Assembly (NCBI RefSeq): GCF_900156645.1
Contig: NZ_FTOC01000005.1
Location: 124,001 to 188,000, forward strand
Length of the DNA stretch: 64,000 bases
Direction of reading: 5' to 3'
DNA from: Salimicrobium flavidum
GTDB lineage: Bacteria; Bacillota; Bacilli; Bacillales; Halobacillaceae
The notes under the pieces are model-generated. The model was not told where the DNA came from. It worked only from the letters and a program-made list of their open reading frames with translations, and ran no database searches. A program made the translations under genes and the position numbers. Below, one piece after another: positions 9,922 to 19,108 of this stretch (the stretch's first letter is position 1; every line of letters begins with the position of its first letter).

Positions 9922-10974
9922 ATGGAAAACTTACTCGAAGTCAATAACCTGCACGTATCCTTCGACACCTACGGAGGGGAAGTCAAAGCAGTTCGTGGTG
10001 TGGATTTCAGTGTTAAAAAAGGAGAAACTTTGGCGATTGTCGGGGAATCCGGATCCGGGAAATCGGTAACGACGAAGGCGCTCATGGGTTTGATTCCTCA
10101 GCCGCCCGGACGCATCAAAGAAGGTGAAATCCTTTTTGAAGGAAAAGATTTAGCAAAAATGAAAGATAAAGAATTGGCGAATATCCGCGGGAAAGATATT
10201 GCGATGATTTTCCAGGATCCTATGACTTCTCTGAACCCGACGATGAAAGTCGGGAATCAGATTATGGAAGGGCTCATCAAACACCAGAAAAAAAGCAAAT
10301 CGGAAGCCAAAGAACGAGCGTTGGAACTACTGAAACTTGTCGGTATTCCGAATCCGGAGGAGCGGATCAAACAGTACCCGCACCAGTTTTCCGGTGGTAT
10401 GAGACAACGTGTCGTTATCGCAATTGCTCTTGCATGTAACCCGAAGCTGCTTCTCGCAGATGAACCGACCACCGCTCTTGACGTTACTATCCAGGCACAG
10501 ATTCTTGAAGTGATGAAGGATATCCAGAAGGAAATGGATTCCGGTATCGTCTTTATCACGCATGACCTAGGTGTGGTAGCTAACGTGGCAGATAGAGTTG
10601 CAGTCATGTACGCAGGTAAGATTGTAGAGATCGGGAAAGTCGACGATATTTTCTATAATCCTAAGCATCCTTATACGTGGGGACTGCTCGGTTCCATGCC
10701 TTCCCTTGAAAGCACGGAGGATGAGTTGTATGCAATACCCGGGTCTCCGCCCGATTTGTTGAACCCTCCGAAAGGGGACGCCTTTGCACCACGCAGTGAT
10801 CACGCGATGAAGATTGATTTTGAACAGGAACCACCGATGTTCAAGGTGACGGAAGACCACTACGCAGCGACCTGGTTGCTTCATGAGCACGCACCCCATA
10901 CGGAACCGCCGAAAAGTGTTCAGGCACGTATGAAAGGGATGGCCAGTGGTAGTTCGGAAGGAGATAGGAAATGA
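9922..10974 (+). CDS. oppD: Oligopeptide ABC transporter ATPase OppD
   Basis: ATP-hydrolysing subunit, 350 residues. Walker A GESGSGKS is at 41-48, the signature is FSGGMRQRV, Walker B is LLLADEPTT, and the switch His is in THDLG. The C-terminal oligopeptide-transporter extension with the PGSPPDLLNPP region is typical of OppD/DppD. Start ATG follows AGGAGGTAGG. Its last four bases (ATGA) overlap the oppF start, so translation is coupled. Confidence 0.96.
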   Translation: MENLLEVNNLHVSFDTYGGEVKAVRGVDFSVKKGETLAIVGESGSGKSVTTKALMGLIPQPPGRIKEGEILFEGKDLAKMKDKELANIRGKDIAMIFQDPMTSLNPTMKVGNQIMEGLIKHQKKSKSEAKERALELLKLVGIPNPEERIKQYPHQFSGGMRQRVVIAIALACNPKLLLADEPTTALDVTIQAQILEVMKDIQKEMDSGIVFITHDLGVVANVADRVAVMYAGKIVEIGKVDDIFYNPKHPYTWGLLGSMPSLESTEDELYAIPGSPPDLLNPPKGDAFAPRSDHAMKIDFEQEPPMFKVTEDHYAATWLLHEHAPHTEPPKSVQARMKGMASGSSEGDRK

Positions 10975-11906
10975 GTACTGAAAAACTGCTGGAGATAAAA
11001 AACTTGAAACAGCACTTCAAATCCGGAAGGAAAGGCGTCATCAAAGCGGTAGATGGCCTGAACTTCGATATTTATAAAGGTGAAACGTTCGGTCTTGTCG
11101 GTGAATCAGGGTGTGGGAAATCAACGACCGGCCGAACTATCATCAGACTGTATGACGCTACAGAAGGCGAAGTTCATTTCAATGGTGAAGATGTGCACAA
11201 TGTGAAAAATAAAGAAGAATTGAAAAGGTTCAACCGGGAGATGCAGATGATTTTCCAGGACCCTTATGCCTCCTTGAATCCCCGTATGAAAGTCGAAGAT
11301 ATCATCGCGGAAGGTATAGATGTCCATGGACTTGCTTCGAATGATCAGGAGCGTAAAGAAATCGTCGTCAATCTTCTTGAAACGGTAGGATTGAATGAAG
11401 ATCACGCCAATCGGTACCCTCACGAATTCAGTGGAGGGCAGCGTCAACGGCTGGGTATTGCCCGTGCTTTAGCTGTAGACCCGAGTTTCATTATTGCAGA
11501 CGAACCGATTTCAGCTCTCGATGTATCGATTCAGGCGCAGGTCGTGAACCTGCTGAAAAAATTGCAGGATGAAAAGGGGCTTACTTACCTGTTCATCGCT
11601 CACGATTTATCAATGGTCAAATACATCAGTGATCGAATCGGTGTAATGTATTTCGGTAAAATGGTCGAACTGACCGATGCGGATGAATTGTACAAAAACC
11701 CGATTCACCCGTACACGAAATCATTGTTATCCGCAATACCTCTGCCTGATCCGAATTATGAACGTACCCGTAGACGTTTCAATTATGATCCGGCAGACCA
11801 TGACCAGAGTGAAGAACCGGAATTCCGGGAAGTTCGCCCGGGCCACTGGGTGCTTTGCACAACGAAAGAAATGGAACAGTATCAAAAAGATTATCCGGTA
11901 ACTTAA
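10971..11906 (+). CDS. oppF: Oligopeptide ABC transporter ATPase OppF
   Basis: Partner ATPase of OppD, 311 residues. Walker A is GESGCGKS (44-51), the signature FSGGQRQRLG and Walker B FIIADEPIS. The C-terminal extension ends in GHWVLC. It starts by ATGA overlap with oppD and closes the five-gene operon, followed by a terminator. Confidence 0.96.
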   Translation: MSTEKLLEIKNLKQHFKSGRKGVIKAVDGLNFDIYKGETFGLVGESGCGKSTTGRTIIRLYDATEGEVHFNGEDVHNVKNKEELKRFNREMQMIFQDPYASLNPRMKVEDIIAEGIDVHGLASNDQERKEIVVNLLETVGLNEDHANRYPHEFSGGQRQRLGIARALAVDPSFIIADEPISALDVSIQAQVVNLLKKLQDEKGLTYLFIAHDLSMVKYISDRIGVMYFGKMVELTDADELYKNPIHPYTKSLLSAIPLPDPNYERTRRRFNYDPADHDQSEEPEFREVRPGHWVLCTTKEMEQYQKDYPVT

Positions 11907-11913
11907 ATAAAGG

Positions 11914-11943
11914 GACCGCTCTCTGGCACGGGAGTGGTCTTTT
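11914..11943 (+). terminator. Terminator of the opp operon
   Basis: GACCGCTCTC (11914-11923) pairs with GGGAGTGGTC (11930-11939), followed by TTTT. Confidence 0.8.
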
Positions 11944-12017
11944 ACATAATTGATGTATCGTAGTTCACTATAATATTCTTTTTTTGAAATTTTTTCTGAA
12001 ATTGTTGAAAATACCTG

Positions 12018-12045
12018 TTCACATGTCATGTAAATCTTATATAAT
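12018..12045 (+). promoter_or_regulatory. Promoter of the glycoside-hydrolase-like gene
   Basis: TTCACA (12018-12023), 16 bp, TATAAT (12040-12045), about 34 bp before the start codon. Confidence 0.55.
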
Positions 12046-12078
12046 AAAGTGAGCAAAAAAAGTAGGGGACGGTTATAG

Positions 12079-13287
12079 ATGAAATATTTCCATTTGAAGT
12101 TGTTACTGGCGTTGATTATAGTAATAAGTTTTGGCACGGTTGTACATGCAGATGAAGGAGAAACACTACCTGGAAAAGAAATATCCGGTAAGCAATTGGG
12201 GTTGGAGAAATTACCACTACCTGATAAAATCCAGCGTTTTCTTTATGATTCCGGCTTAGATTTTACATACCCTGATGCAGTAAGAGGTATTTACGTGACG
12301 GCAAACTCTGCTGCAGGGGATAGAATGTCTGAATTGAAAGAGCTGGTTGGCTCTACCGATTTGAATGCGATGGTCATCGATGTGAAGGAAGATCACGGAA
12401 ATATTATGCTTGAGCCTCACAATGACAAGTATAAAGAAATGTTTGAAGGACGCTACAAGAGCGTGATGGATGATCCTCGCGCCATTCTGGAGGACCTCGA
12501 AGAGAGAGGGATTTATCCGATTGCCCGCGTAGTCGTCTTCAAAGATAACGTTTTGGCGGAAGAAAGGCCTGATTTATCATTCAAACGTAATGGAGAAGTA
12601 TGGACGAATGGAAAAGGTGAAGCGTTCGTGAACCCTTTTGAAAAAGAAGTGTGGGAATATAATGCAGAAGTAGGGAAGATGGCTGCAGAATTAGGGTTCA
12701 AAGAAATTCAGTTCGACTATGTACGTTTTCCGGAAGGTTTCGCCTCACGTGACGATACCCTTGATTACGGGAAAGGGGAATACGATGTTGAAGGCGTCAA
12801 TGATGTACAGGAAAGAGTCAATGCTGTAACCGACTTCGTCGAATATGCTCGTAAATCACTGCGTAATTACGACGTGGAAGTTTCCGTGGATATATTCGGG
12901 TACTCCGCGCTCGTTCCCGAGGAGCCGAATATCGGTCAGAACTTCTCGAAAATTTCATCGAATGTCGATGTCATTTCATCTATGATTTACCCGAGTCATT
13001 GGGGACCTTCCTTCGGTCTCAGTAAGCCTGATACACAACCTTACAAGCTTATAGATGAATATGCACAGGTTGAAAACGAACGACTTCAAACCTTGGAGGA
13101 TCCTCCTACCTCTCGTCCATGGATTCAGGATTTTGAAGCTCCGTGGCTTTATTCCGGTGCTACAAAACAATACGGGAAACAGGAAGTGGAAGCGCAAATT
13201 CGTGCTTTGAATGAAAACGGTATTGAAGAGTTCCTTCTATGGAATGCTGGAAATAGCTATACGAAAGGCGTGGATTACACGCCATAA
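12079..13287 (+). CDS. Secreted putative glycoside hydrolase (DUF4015 type)
   Basis: Exported protein of 402 residues with a signal peptide ending near VVHA (residues 22-25). The rest looks like a TIM-barrel glycosidase of the DUF4015 group: RGIYVTANSA near the start, MVIDVKEDHG, then the conserved GFKEIQFDYVRFPEG strand, whose acidic residues fit a retaining-type active site. The substrate is unknown; cell-wall or exopolysaccharide is a guess. Start ATG follows AGGGGACGG. Single-gene unit with its own promoter and terminator. Confidence 0.8.
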   Translation: MKYFHLKLLLALIIVISFGTVVHADEGETLPGKEISGKQLGLEKLPLPDKIQRFLYDSGLDFTYPDAVRGIYVTANSAAGDRMSELKELVGSTDLNAMVIDVKEDHGNIMLEPHNDKYKEMFEGRYKSVMDDPRAILEDLEERGIYPIARVVVFKDNVLAEERPDLSFKRNGEVWTNGKGEAFVNPFEKEVWEYNAEVGKMAAELGFKEIQFDYVRFPEGFASRDDTLDYGKGEYDVEGVNDVQERVNAVTDFVEYARKSLRNYDVEVSVDIFGYSALVPEEPNIGQNFSKISSNVDVISSMIYPSHWGPSFGLSKPDTQPYKLIDEYAQVENERLQTLEDPPTSRPWIQDFEAPWLYSGATKQYGKQEVEAQIRALNENGIEEFLLWNAGNSYTKGVDYTP

Positions 13288-13292
13288 GCCAA

Positions 13293-13320
13293 AACCACCG
13301 GATAAGCCGGTGGTTTTTAT
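13293..13320 (+). terminator. Terminator of the glycoside-hydrolase-like gene
   Basis: AACCACCGG (13293-13301) pairs with CCGGTGGTT (13307-13315), followed by TTTAT. Confidence 0.8.
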
Positions 13321-13370
13321 TTAGAGTGACGAGAGATGATTTTTCAGGAATATGCTGATATCTGCGCCAT

Positions 13371-13399
13371 TTAACAAAAGTGAGAATTTCCGTTATAAT
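13371..13399 (+). promoter_or_regulatory. yjbC promoter
   Basis: TTAACA (13371-13376), 17 bp, TATAAT (13394-13399): near-consensus sigma-A promoter 30 bp before the gene. Confidence 0.7.
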
Positions 13400-13429
13400 T
13401 GAAGAGACTACGAGAAAGGGAGTAGATTG

Positions 13430-14023
13430 ATGAACTGGTTTGAAAAGCTTAATCAGTATTTTCCAATTGAAGAAATGAAATCTCAGGAACACATGGAAGC
13501 CCTCCTGGATGAAAAAGGGGATGTCTATCACAAAGACGAAGGGGAAAAACACGTGCTTATGTACGCGGAATTTCCTACTTTCGTATTCATCGACTATGTC
13601 TATGTTTCTGCTACTGCCCGGGGAGAAGGTTTAGGCCACAAGCTGATGCAAAAAATGAAGGAAAAGAACAAACCGATCATTCTGGAAGTGGAACCGGTTG
13701 ATTACGAGGATTCCGATACGGAGAAACGTCTTCGTTTCTATCAACGGGAAGGTTTTACTCATGCACATTCGATCGGATATTCGAGACGCTCATTGGCAAC
13801 GGATGAGTGGAGCCATTTGGAAATATTATACTGGTCTCCGGAAGATTCGAGTGAACAGGAAATATTTGATCAAATGAAACACATGTATGAAGAAATTCAT
13901 ACCTATAAAGATAAAACTTTTTACGGGAAATCCTACCAGCCGGTAGAAGAAGTCCTTAAAATCGATGAAAAAAAATCCTCCTCGAATATGATGGAAGAAC
14001 TTAATAATAAAGAAAAAGCTTAA
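13430..14023 (+). CDS. yjbC: GNAT acetyltransferase YjbC
   Basis: GCN5-related acetyltransferase-like protein of 197 residues. The acetyl-CoA-binding loop is in YVSATARGEGLGHKLM. The C-terminal half after about residue 110 (DEWSHLEILYWSP) has no known catalytic signature. I prefer ATG 13430 over the TTG at 13427 for spacing from AAAGGGAG. Position immediately before spx is as in B. subtilis, where yjbC and spx form a stress-responsive unit. Here a terminator-like hairpin separates them, so spx probably has its own promoters too. Substrate unknown. Confidence 0.85.
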   Translation: MNWFEKLNQYFPIEEMKSQEHMEALLDEKGDVYHKDEGEKHVLMYAEFPTFVFIDYVYVSATARGEGLGHKLMQKMKEKNKPIILEVEPVDYEDSDTEKRLRFYQREGFTHAHSIGYSRRSLATDEWSHLEILYWSPEDSSEQEIFDQMKHMYEEIHTYKDKTFYGKSYQPVEEVLKIDEKKSSSNMMEELNNKEKA

Positions 14024-14027
14024 GCAG

Positions 14028-14058
14028 AACCTTCCGATACTTATTCGGAAGGTTTTTT
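14028..14058 (+). terminator. Terminator between yjbC and spx
   Basis: AACCTTCCGA (14028-14037) pairs with TCGGAAGGTT (14044-14053), followed by TTTT. Confidence 0.85.
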
Positions 14059-14327
14059 CAATAAGAGTGAAATAATTGATAATGAATATTCTGTGAAACT
14101 TTTCATTTATAATGTTTGAGAGAACACGTCATGTGGTATATTAGAAGAGTAGCTGTTGATATTACTATCGTTCTTTCCTTTTTACTTATGTTTTTTTGTG
14201 AGTGGTATAGATTCTAGAACTGTTTTGTGTTATAGTGAACATAGAAAGTTATTTAAACTGATTTTAAACTGAAAACAATTTCACACGCTGATATTGTTAC
14301 ATTATAAAAATGAGGAGTGAAGTTCAC
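14059..14327 (+). promoter_or_regulatory. spx upstream region
   Basis: This 270-bp A/T-rich stretch has no gene. Several -10-like hexamers are present (TATAAT near 14110, TATATT near 14138, TATAGT at 14231-14236), suggesting more than one promoter. I could not match any to a convincing -35 or to a clear PerR box. Confidence 0.35.
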
Positions 14328-14723
14328 ATGGTTACACTTTATACCTCACCGAGCTGTACATCATGCCGTAAAGCCAAAGCCTGGTTAGAAGAGCATAATA
14401 TCGACTATACAGAGAGAAATATTTTTTCAGAGCCTTTAACTATTGATGAAATAAAAGAAATCCTTCGCATGACCGAAGATGGGACCGAAGAGATCATTTC
14501 GAAACGTTCCAAAGTGTTTCAAAAGATGGACACCGATTTCGATCAGTTGCCTATGCAAGAACTGTTCGATTTGATCCAGGAAAATCCCGGCTTGTTACGA
14601 CGTCCGATTATCATCGACGATAAACGTCTTCAAGTAGGATACAACGAAGATGAAATACGTCGTTTCCTTCCAAGAAGTGTTCGTACTTTTCAATTGAAGG
14701 AAGCCCAGCGTTTAGTTAATTAA
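14328..14723 (+). CDS. spx: Global redox/stress regulator Spx
   Basis: Spx binds the RNA polymerase alpha C-terminal domain and reprograms transcription under disulfide stress. The 131-residue protein starts [20 protein letters not shown], almost identical to B. subtilis Spx, with the redox CxxC at Cys10/Cys13. The RRPIIID and [13 protein letters not shown] segments are conserved. ATG 14328 is chosen because it gives the conserved N-terminus behind GAGGAGTGA; an upstream in-frame ATG overlaps that Shine-Dalgarno. Its degradation adaptor yjbH lies at 19.1-20.0 kb. Confidence 0.97.
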   Translation: MVTLYTSPSCTSCRKAKAWLEEHNIDYTERNIFSEPLTIDEIKEILRMTEDGTEEIISKRSKVFQKMDTDFDQLPMQELFDLIQENPGLLRRPIIIDDKRLQVGYNEDEIRRFLPRSVRTFQLKEAQRLVN

Positions 14724-14730
14724 TTTTGAA

Positions 14731-14763
14731 GGCTATGCCCACCGAGTGGCATAGCCCTTTTTG
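14731..14763 (+). terminator. Terminator of spx
   Basis: GGCTATGCC (14731-14739) pairs with GGCATAGCC (14748-14756), followed by TTTTT. Confidence 0.85.
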
Positions 14764-14820
14764 TTAACAAAAACTATTGTAAACTTTGAAACGTTTATTG
14801 CAAGGAGATTTTCAGGTAAT

Positions 14821-14901
14821 TAAAAAAGTGCCAGATTCAATCTGCACCGCTTAATGTATTGAAACCCTTGGCAAAGCAAGCTAATCCTATCACAAAGGGT
14901 T
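14821..14901 (-). other. Minus-strand hairpin with T tract; possible small-RNA 3' end
   Basis: GTGC(C)AGA (14828-14835) pairs with TCTGCAC (14841-14847). On the minus strand the hairpin runs into TTTTTTA, so it looks like a terminator for minus-strand transcription. A second hairpin (AACCCTT 14863-14869 / AAGGGTT 14895-14901) lies just upstream on that strand. There is no minus-strand gene nearby. A short antisense or small RNA is possible, but I found no convincing promoter for it. Confidence 0.3.
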
Positions 14902-15016
14902 GGAAAGAGTGACGTAAGTACCAAAGAAGAAAAAATAATCTTATTTAGTGACAAATGACTGAAAATAGTCTAAAATATGAAATCAACTCATCTTTGAAAT
15001 GAAAATGCAATTCATT

Positions 15017-15167
15017 TTGAAGTCGAGGAAATATGTCTTACAATAGAGATAGTTAACACAACGAATGAAGCACACTCAGATTGAGTTGCTACAGATTCGG
15101 GTATTGTGTTAGTAATTAGAGCAGTCTCTTCAGCCTGTTACACTACCCTCGAAGGGAGAGAGACGAA
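15017..15167 (+). promoter_or_regulatory. mecA promoter and structured leader
   Basis: TTGAAG (15017-15022), 16 bp, TACAAT (15039-15044) is a good promoter. The leader forms three nested stems: TAACACAA/TTGTGTTA (15054-15061, 15104-15111), CGAAT/ATTCG (15062-15066, 15095-15099) and ACTCA/TGAGT (15074-15078, 15082-15086). Close to the start codon, CCCT-CGA-AGGG can cover the Shine-Dalgarno AAGGGAG. The rest of 14902-15016 is A/T-rich with no gene. Confidence 0.55.
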
Positions 15168-15863
15168 ATGGAAATAGAACGTATCAATGAAAATACCGTG
15201 AAATTTTATATAACTTATCAGGATGTAGAAAAACGTGGTTTTAACCGTGAAGAAATCTGGTATGATCGGGAACGGAGCGAGCAGTTGTTCTGGGAAATGA
15301 TGGATGAAGTGAGCGATCAGGAAGACTTTTCACCGGAAGGTCCGCTTTGGATTCAGGTTCAGGCAATGGACAAAGGGATGGAAATCATAGTAACGAAAGC
15401 TCAGCTGTCCCAGGATGGTCAAAAGCTCGAATTGCCAGATAATGAAGACAAAAATATCGACATTCCTATGGATGAAAAACTTGAGTCACTACTTGATAGT
15501 GAAGCGTCAGAATCCGAGGGAACAGACGGCACGAAAGAAGGGGATGAAGAGGTAGATCATTCCGGAGAACCTCTTGCATTTGCGCTTCACTTCCCTGAGA
15601 TTGAAGACGTCATTCAACTGAGTCATTATATCACGCTTCCAGAGAGCGTTCATGACTCCCTATATCACTATAAAGATGCCTACTATGTGTATATTCAATT
15701 CACAGATGAAAACATGAGTGATCAAGTACAAGAAAATTATCTCAGTCGTCTGATGGAATTTGGTTCCGAAACGAAAAACACTATTCACCTCATCAGTGAA
15801 TATGGTACACCGATTATTGAAGAAGACGCTCTACATTCGATGGCACAGCACTTTTCTGCTTAA
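15168..15863 (+). CDS. mecA: ClpC adaptor MecA
   Basis: Adaptor that hands substrates such as ComK, and in some contexts Spx, to ClpCP. The 231-residue protein has the family N-terminal domain (MEIERINENTVKFYITYQD), an acidic linker at about 110-135 (SEASESEGTDGTKEGDEE), and the C-terminal ClpC-binding domain (FPEIEDVIQLSHYI onward). It stands alone between spx and coiA with its own leader and terminator. The acidic linker is longer than in B. subtilis (218 residues). Confidence 0.95.
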   Translation: MEIERINENTVKFYITYQDVEKRGFNREEIWYDRERSEQLFWEMMDEVSDQEDFSPEGPLWIQVQAMDKGMEIIVTKAQLSQDGQKLELPDNEDKNIDIPMDEKLESLLDSEASESEGTDGTKEGDEEVDHSGEPLAFALHFPEIEDVIQLSHYITLPESVHDSLYHYKDAYYVYIQFTDENMSDQVQENYLSRLMEFGSETKNTIHLISEYGTPIIEEDALHSMAQHFSA

Positions 15864-15880
15864 GAAAAGTGCTTTTTTTT
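15847..15880 (+). terminator. Terminator of mecA
   Basis: AGCACTTTTCT (15847-15857) pairs with AGAAAAGTGCT (15863-15873), followed by eight T. It overlaps the last codons and the stop. Confidence 0.9.
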
Positions 15881-15999
15881 GTTCAGATTCTACCATATTT
15901 TTCTATAGGAGAGTAGGTCGAATCAGGAAGGGTTTTCAGCAGTTATGTCGAATATAATAATTTATAGAAATAATGAGTAAATGAATAAGGCGGTGGCAT

Positions 16000-17127
16000 A
16001 TGTTTTCAGCTCTTGATGAACAAGGCTCACTTCGTATATTGTATCGGATTCCGAGAAGTGAAGTGGAACATCTGAAAAAATCGGGTCCTTTTTATTGTCC
16101 GTCGTGTAAAGAAGTTGTCCGGATCAGAAGCGGTAACAGATACGCTACACATTTCGCCCATTGGCCCAGTAGTTCCTGTTCATATAAAGGGGAGACATAC
16201 CAACATCAAAGGGGGAAGCTGTTGATTTATGAATGGCTCATTCAACAAGGGTTATCTCCAGAACTCGAGTATTATCTCCCTGATATCCAACAAAGACCTG
16301 ATGTGTTAGTGAAATGGAAAAAGTACGTATTCGCTATCGAATTCCAATGCTCTGTCATCTCCGCATCAGAAGTAAAACGACGCTCCAGACAGTACCGAAC
16401 GGCTGGTATTATACCGCTTTGGTTCATATCAGAGGACAAAGTGAAAGGAACATACCCCAAAATTTCTTTCTCTGCTTTCTTAAGAAGCTTCCTCTATCGT
16501 TTCGGCGATCAATTGCACTTCTATTCTTTTTCCCCTCATTCAAACTCCCTCTCTATTTTCACTATCCGTCAGTCTCTATCTTCCAGAAAACTTTTAACGA
16601 AGAAGTGTTCGCGATCATTGTTCCAGTTCAAGTTACCTGAGCTTTTTGAAACGCGTCGAATAGGTATTTCTATGGATTCGTGGGTGCAATCTGTATACTA
16701 TTATCGTACAACTCCGCACCGAATGGGAAGTGCGAAACACCGTCAGTTTTACCAATTCCTTTATTTGAATCATATTGCTCCCTTCCTTCTCCCTTCCATC
16801 TGTTTTCTGCCACTCCGCTATCAGCCTCTTTATGATACACCGGCTGTCATTTGGCAATCCAGAGTGTTAGTGACTTATGTTACCGGCGTTGAGATCGGCG
16901 GTGAAATTTCCTGTCCTCCCATTCACGTATCGGATGTTCTCGGAAATGAAGAGATGGATTTGATAGAATATTATTTTAAAGAGTTGGTGTACTTAGGATT
17001 TATCGAAGAAAGGGAAGGGAGCTGGTACAAAAGAAAGGAGATCCCCTTTCCCAAAAACATAGAGCAGGCGTTACGGCAGGATAAGGAATTAATGATACAA
17101 TTGAAACGTAGGGATAAATCATCCTGA
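16000..17127 (+). CDS. coiA: Competence protein CoiA
   Basis: Competence-linked protein of 375 residues acting in the cytosol on incoming single-stranded DNA with RecA. The N-terminus has a zinc-finger-like segment (FYCPSCKEVV, HFAHW, Cys about 60). A PD-(D/E)xK-nuclease-like core follows (RPDVLV then FAIEFQCS, about residues 105-125). The C-terminal part is variable. Start ATG follows AAGGCGGTGG. It sits between mecA and pepF as in B. subtilis. Confidence 0.9.
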   Translation: MFSALDEQGSLRILYRIPRSEVEHLKKSGPFYCPSCKEVVRIRSGNRYATHFAHWPSSSCSYKGETYQHQRGKLLIYEWLIQQGLSPELEYYLPDIQQRPDVLVKWKKYVFAIEFQCSVISASEVKRRSRQYRTAGIIPLWFISEDKVKGTYPKISFSAFLRSFLYRFGDQLHFYSFSPHSNSLSIFTIRQSLSSRKLLTKKCSRSLFQFKLPELFETRRIGISMDSWVQSVYYYRTTPHRMGSAKHRQFYQFLYLNHIAPFLLPSICFLPLRYQPLYDTPAVIWQSRVLVTYVTGVEIGGEISCPPIHVSDVLGNEEMDLIEYYFKELVYLGFIEEREGSWYKRKEIPFPKNIEQALRQDKELMIQLKRRDKSS

Positions 17128-17156
17128 GAATTTCAAGTAAAGGGGAGGCTTTTTCA

Positions 17157-18965
17157 TTGGCTCAAACGAAAGAACTACCGAAACGGGAAGAAATTCCGAC
17201 AGAACGCACGTGGAAACTTGATGATATTTTTGAAACAGACGAAGCATGGTACGAAGAGTTTGAACAGTTGAAGAAAGAAAAGGAGCATTTTCCACCTTTC
17301 GAAAATACGCTCGGGGACTCTGGAAAACGTCTGTACGAATTATTCGATTTACAGGATCGCTTCATGGAACGACTCGGAAAACTATTCACTTACGCTCATA
17401 TGCGGAGTGACCAGGATACAACGAATGCCTATTATCAGGAAATGAATACAAAAGCAGAGACATTGTTGACTGAAGCATCTCAGGCGATGAGTTTCATCGT
17501 TCCGGAGATTCTTTCACTTCCTGAGGGGACGATCGAGAAGTTTTTGAAGGAATATGATCCTTTGAAACATTATGAGCATACTTTGAATGAACTTATAAGA
17601 CAAAAAGATCATATCCTCTCTGAAAAAGAAGAGAAGCTGTTGGCAGGCTTTTCAGAGATTGCCGGTGCTCCGGCGCAAACATTCGGAGCGTTGAATAATG
17701 CTGATTTGACTTTTTCATCAATAAGAGATGAAGACGGAAATGAAGTGGACGTGACCCACGGGAGATATATGAATTTCCTTAAGTCCGATAATCGGAGAGT
17801 GCGCAAAGAGGCGTTCCAAGCTATGTATGATACGTTCGGAGCTTTTAAAAATACTTTCGCTTCAACATTAAGCGCGAATGTGAAAAAGAATAATTTCAAA
17901 GCTACTGTACGTAATTATGATAATGCGAGACAGGCGGCACTGGATTCCAATAAAATCCCGGAAACGGTGTATGATAATCTGATTGAAGCGGTGAACGAAC
18001 GTTTGGATCTCATGCATCGATATGTGCGGTTAAGAAAACGTGTTCTGGAACTTGATGACGTTCATATGTATGATCTCTACACGCCGCTTGTCAAAGAAGT
18101 CGAAATGAACGTGACCTTCGAAGAAGCGCAACAAAAAGTGATCGAAGGCCTGAAGCCCTTGGGCGAGGATTATGTGGATAAGTTGAAGGAAGGATTCAAT
18201 AATCGTTGGATAGATGTGGAGGAGAATAAAGGAAAACGGAGCGGTGCTTATTCTTCCGGTCACTATGGCACGAACCCCTACATTCTTATGAACTGGCAGA
18301 ATAATGTGGATAATCTTTTCACTTTGGCACATGAGCTGGGCCATTCTCTCCATAGCTATTATACTCATGAGAACCAGCCATATCGGTACGGTAACTATTC
18401 GATTTTCGTGGCAGAAGTAGCTTCTACCACCAATGAAGCGTTGCTGAATGATTATATGGTGGAACAGACGACAGATGAGAAGGAAAAACTTTATCTGCTG
18501 AATAACTTTTTGGAAGGATTCCGTGGCACCGTTTTTCGTCAGACGATGTTCGCTGAATTTGAACATGATATTCATACAAGGGAACAAAACGGGGAAGCAC
18601 TTACTGCGGAGAAACTTACAGAACTATATTATGAGCTCAATAAAAAGTACTTCGGAGATGACACTTTCATCGATGAAGAGATTGGACTCGAGTGGGCAAG
18701 AATACCTCATTTCTACATGGGCTATTACGTCTATCAGTATGCTACCGGGTATTCTGCCGCAACAGCACTGGCCAACCAGATTCAGGAAGAAGGAGCCCCG
18801 GCTGTCGAACGTTACAAAGATTTTCTGAAAGCGGGGAGCAGTGACTATCCGATTGAAGTATTGAAAAAAGCTGGGGTGGACATGACTTCCAAGGCCCCGG
18901 TGCTTGAAGCACTTGATGTATTCGAGCAGAAGCTTGACGAGATGGAACGTCTGCTTGATAAATAA
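17157..18965 (+). CDS. pepF: Oligoendopeptidase F
   Basis: Cytosolic zinc metallopeptidase of family M3B that degrades short peptides, 602 residues. The zinc site HELGH is at 392-396, with the downstream Glu in the EVASTTNEALL segment. TTG at 17157 is the start: it is well placed after GGGGAGG and the protein aligns from its first residues. Behind coiA by 29 bp, so probably co-transcribed; followed by a long bidirectional hairpin. Confidence 0.95.
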   Translation: MAQTKELPKREEIPTERTWKLDDIFETDEAWYEEFEQLKKEKEHFPPFENTLGDSGKRLYELFDLQDRFMERLGKLFTYAHMRSDQDTTNAYYQEMNTKAETLLTEASQAMSFIVPEILSLPEGTIEKFLKEYDPLKHYEHTLNELIRQKDHILSEKEEKLLAGFSEIAGAPAQTFGALNNADLTFSSIRDEDGNEVDVTHGRYMNFLKSDNRRVRKEAFQAMYDTFGAFKNTFASTLSANVKKNNFKATVRNYDNARQAALDSNKIPETVYDNLIEAVNERLDLMHRYVRLRKRVLELDDVHMYDLYTPLVKEVEMNVTFEEAQQKVIEGLKPLGEDYVDKLKEGFNNRWIDVEENKGKRSGAYSSGHYGTNPYILMNWQNNVDNLFTLAHELGHSLHSYYTHENQPYRYGNYSIFVAEVASTTNEALLNDYMVEQTTDEKEKLYLLNNFLEGFRGTVFRQTMFAEFEHDIHTREQNGEALTAEKLTELYYELNKKYFGDDTFIDEEIGLEWARIPHFYMGYYVYQYATGYSAATALANQIQEEGAPAVERYKDFLKAGSSDYPIEVLKKAGVDMTSKAPVLEALDVFEQKLDEMERLLDK

Positions 18966-18997
18966 ATAAGTTTGCACTAAGTACTTGGGACCAAACT

Positions 18998-19055
18998 AAA
19001 TAGCATAAAACAAAAACCGAACGACTGTGTTCGGTTTTTGTTTTGTATGCTATTT
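18998..19055. terminator. Long bidirectional terminator
   Basis: About 25 bp of nearly perfect pairing from AAATAGCAT (18998) to ATGCTATTT (19055), with a GACTGT loop. The inner core is ACCGAAC/GTTCGGT, flanked by A and T tracts. It can serve pepF and the convergent yjbH. Confidence 0.85.
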
Positions 19056-19108
19056 ATAAAAGGATAAAAAATGAAAAAGCAGACGCTGCATAGCGCCTGC
19101 TTCATGTG

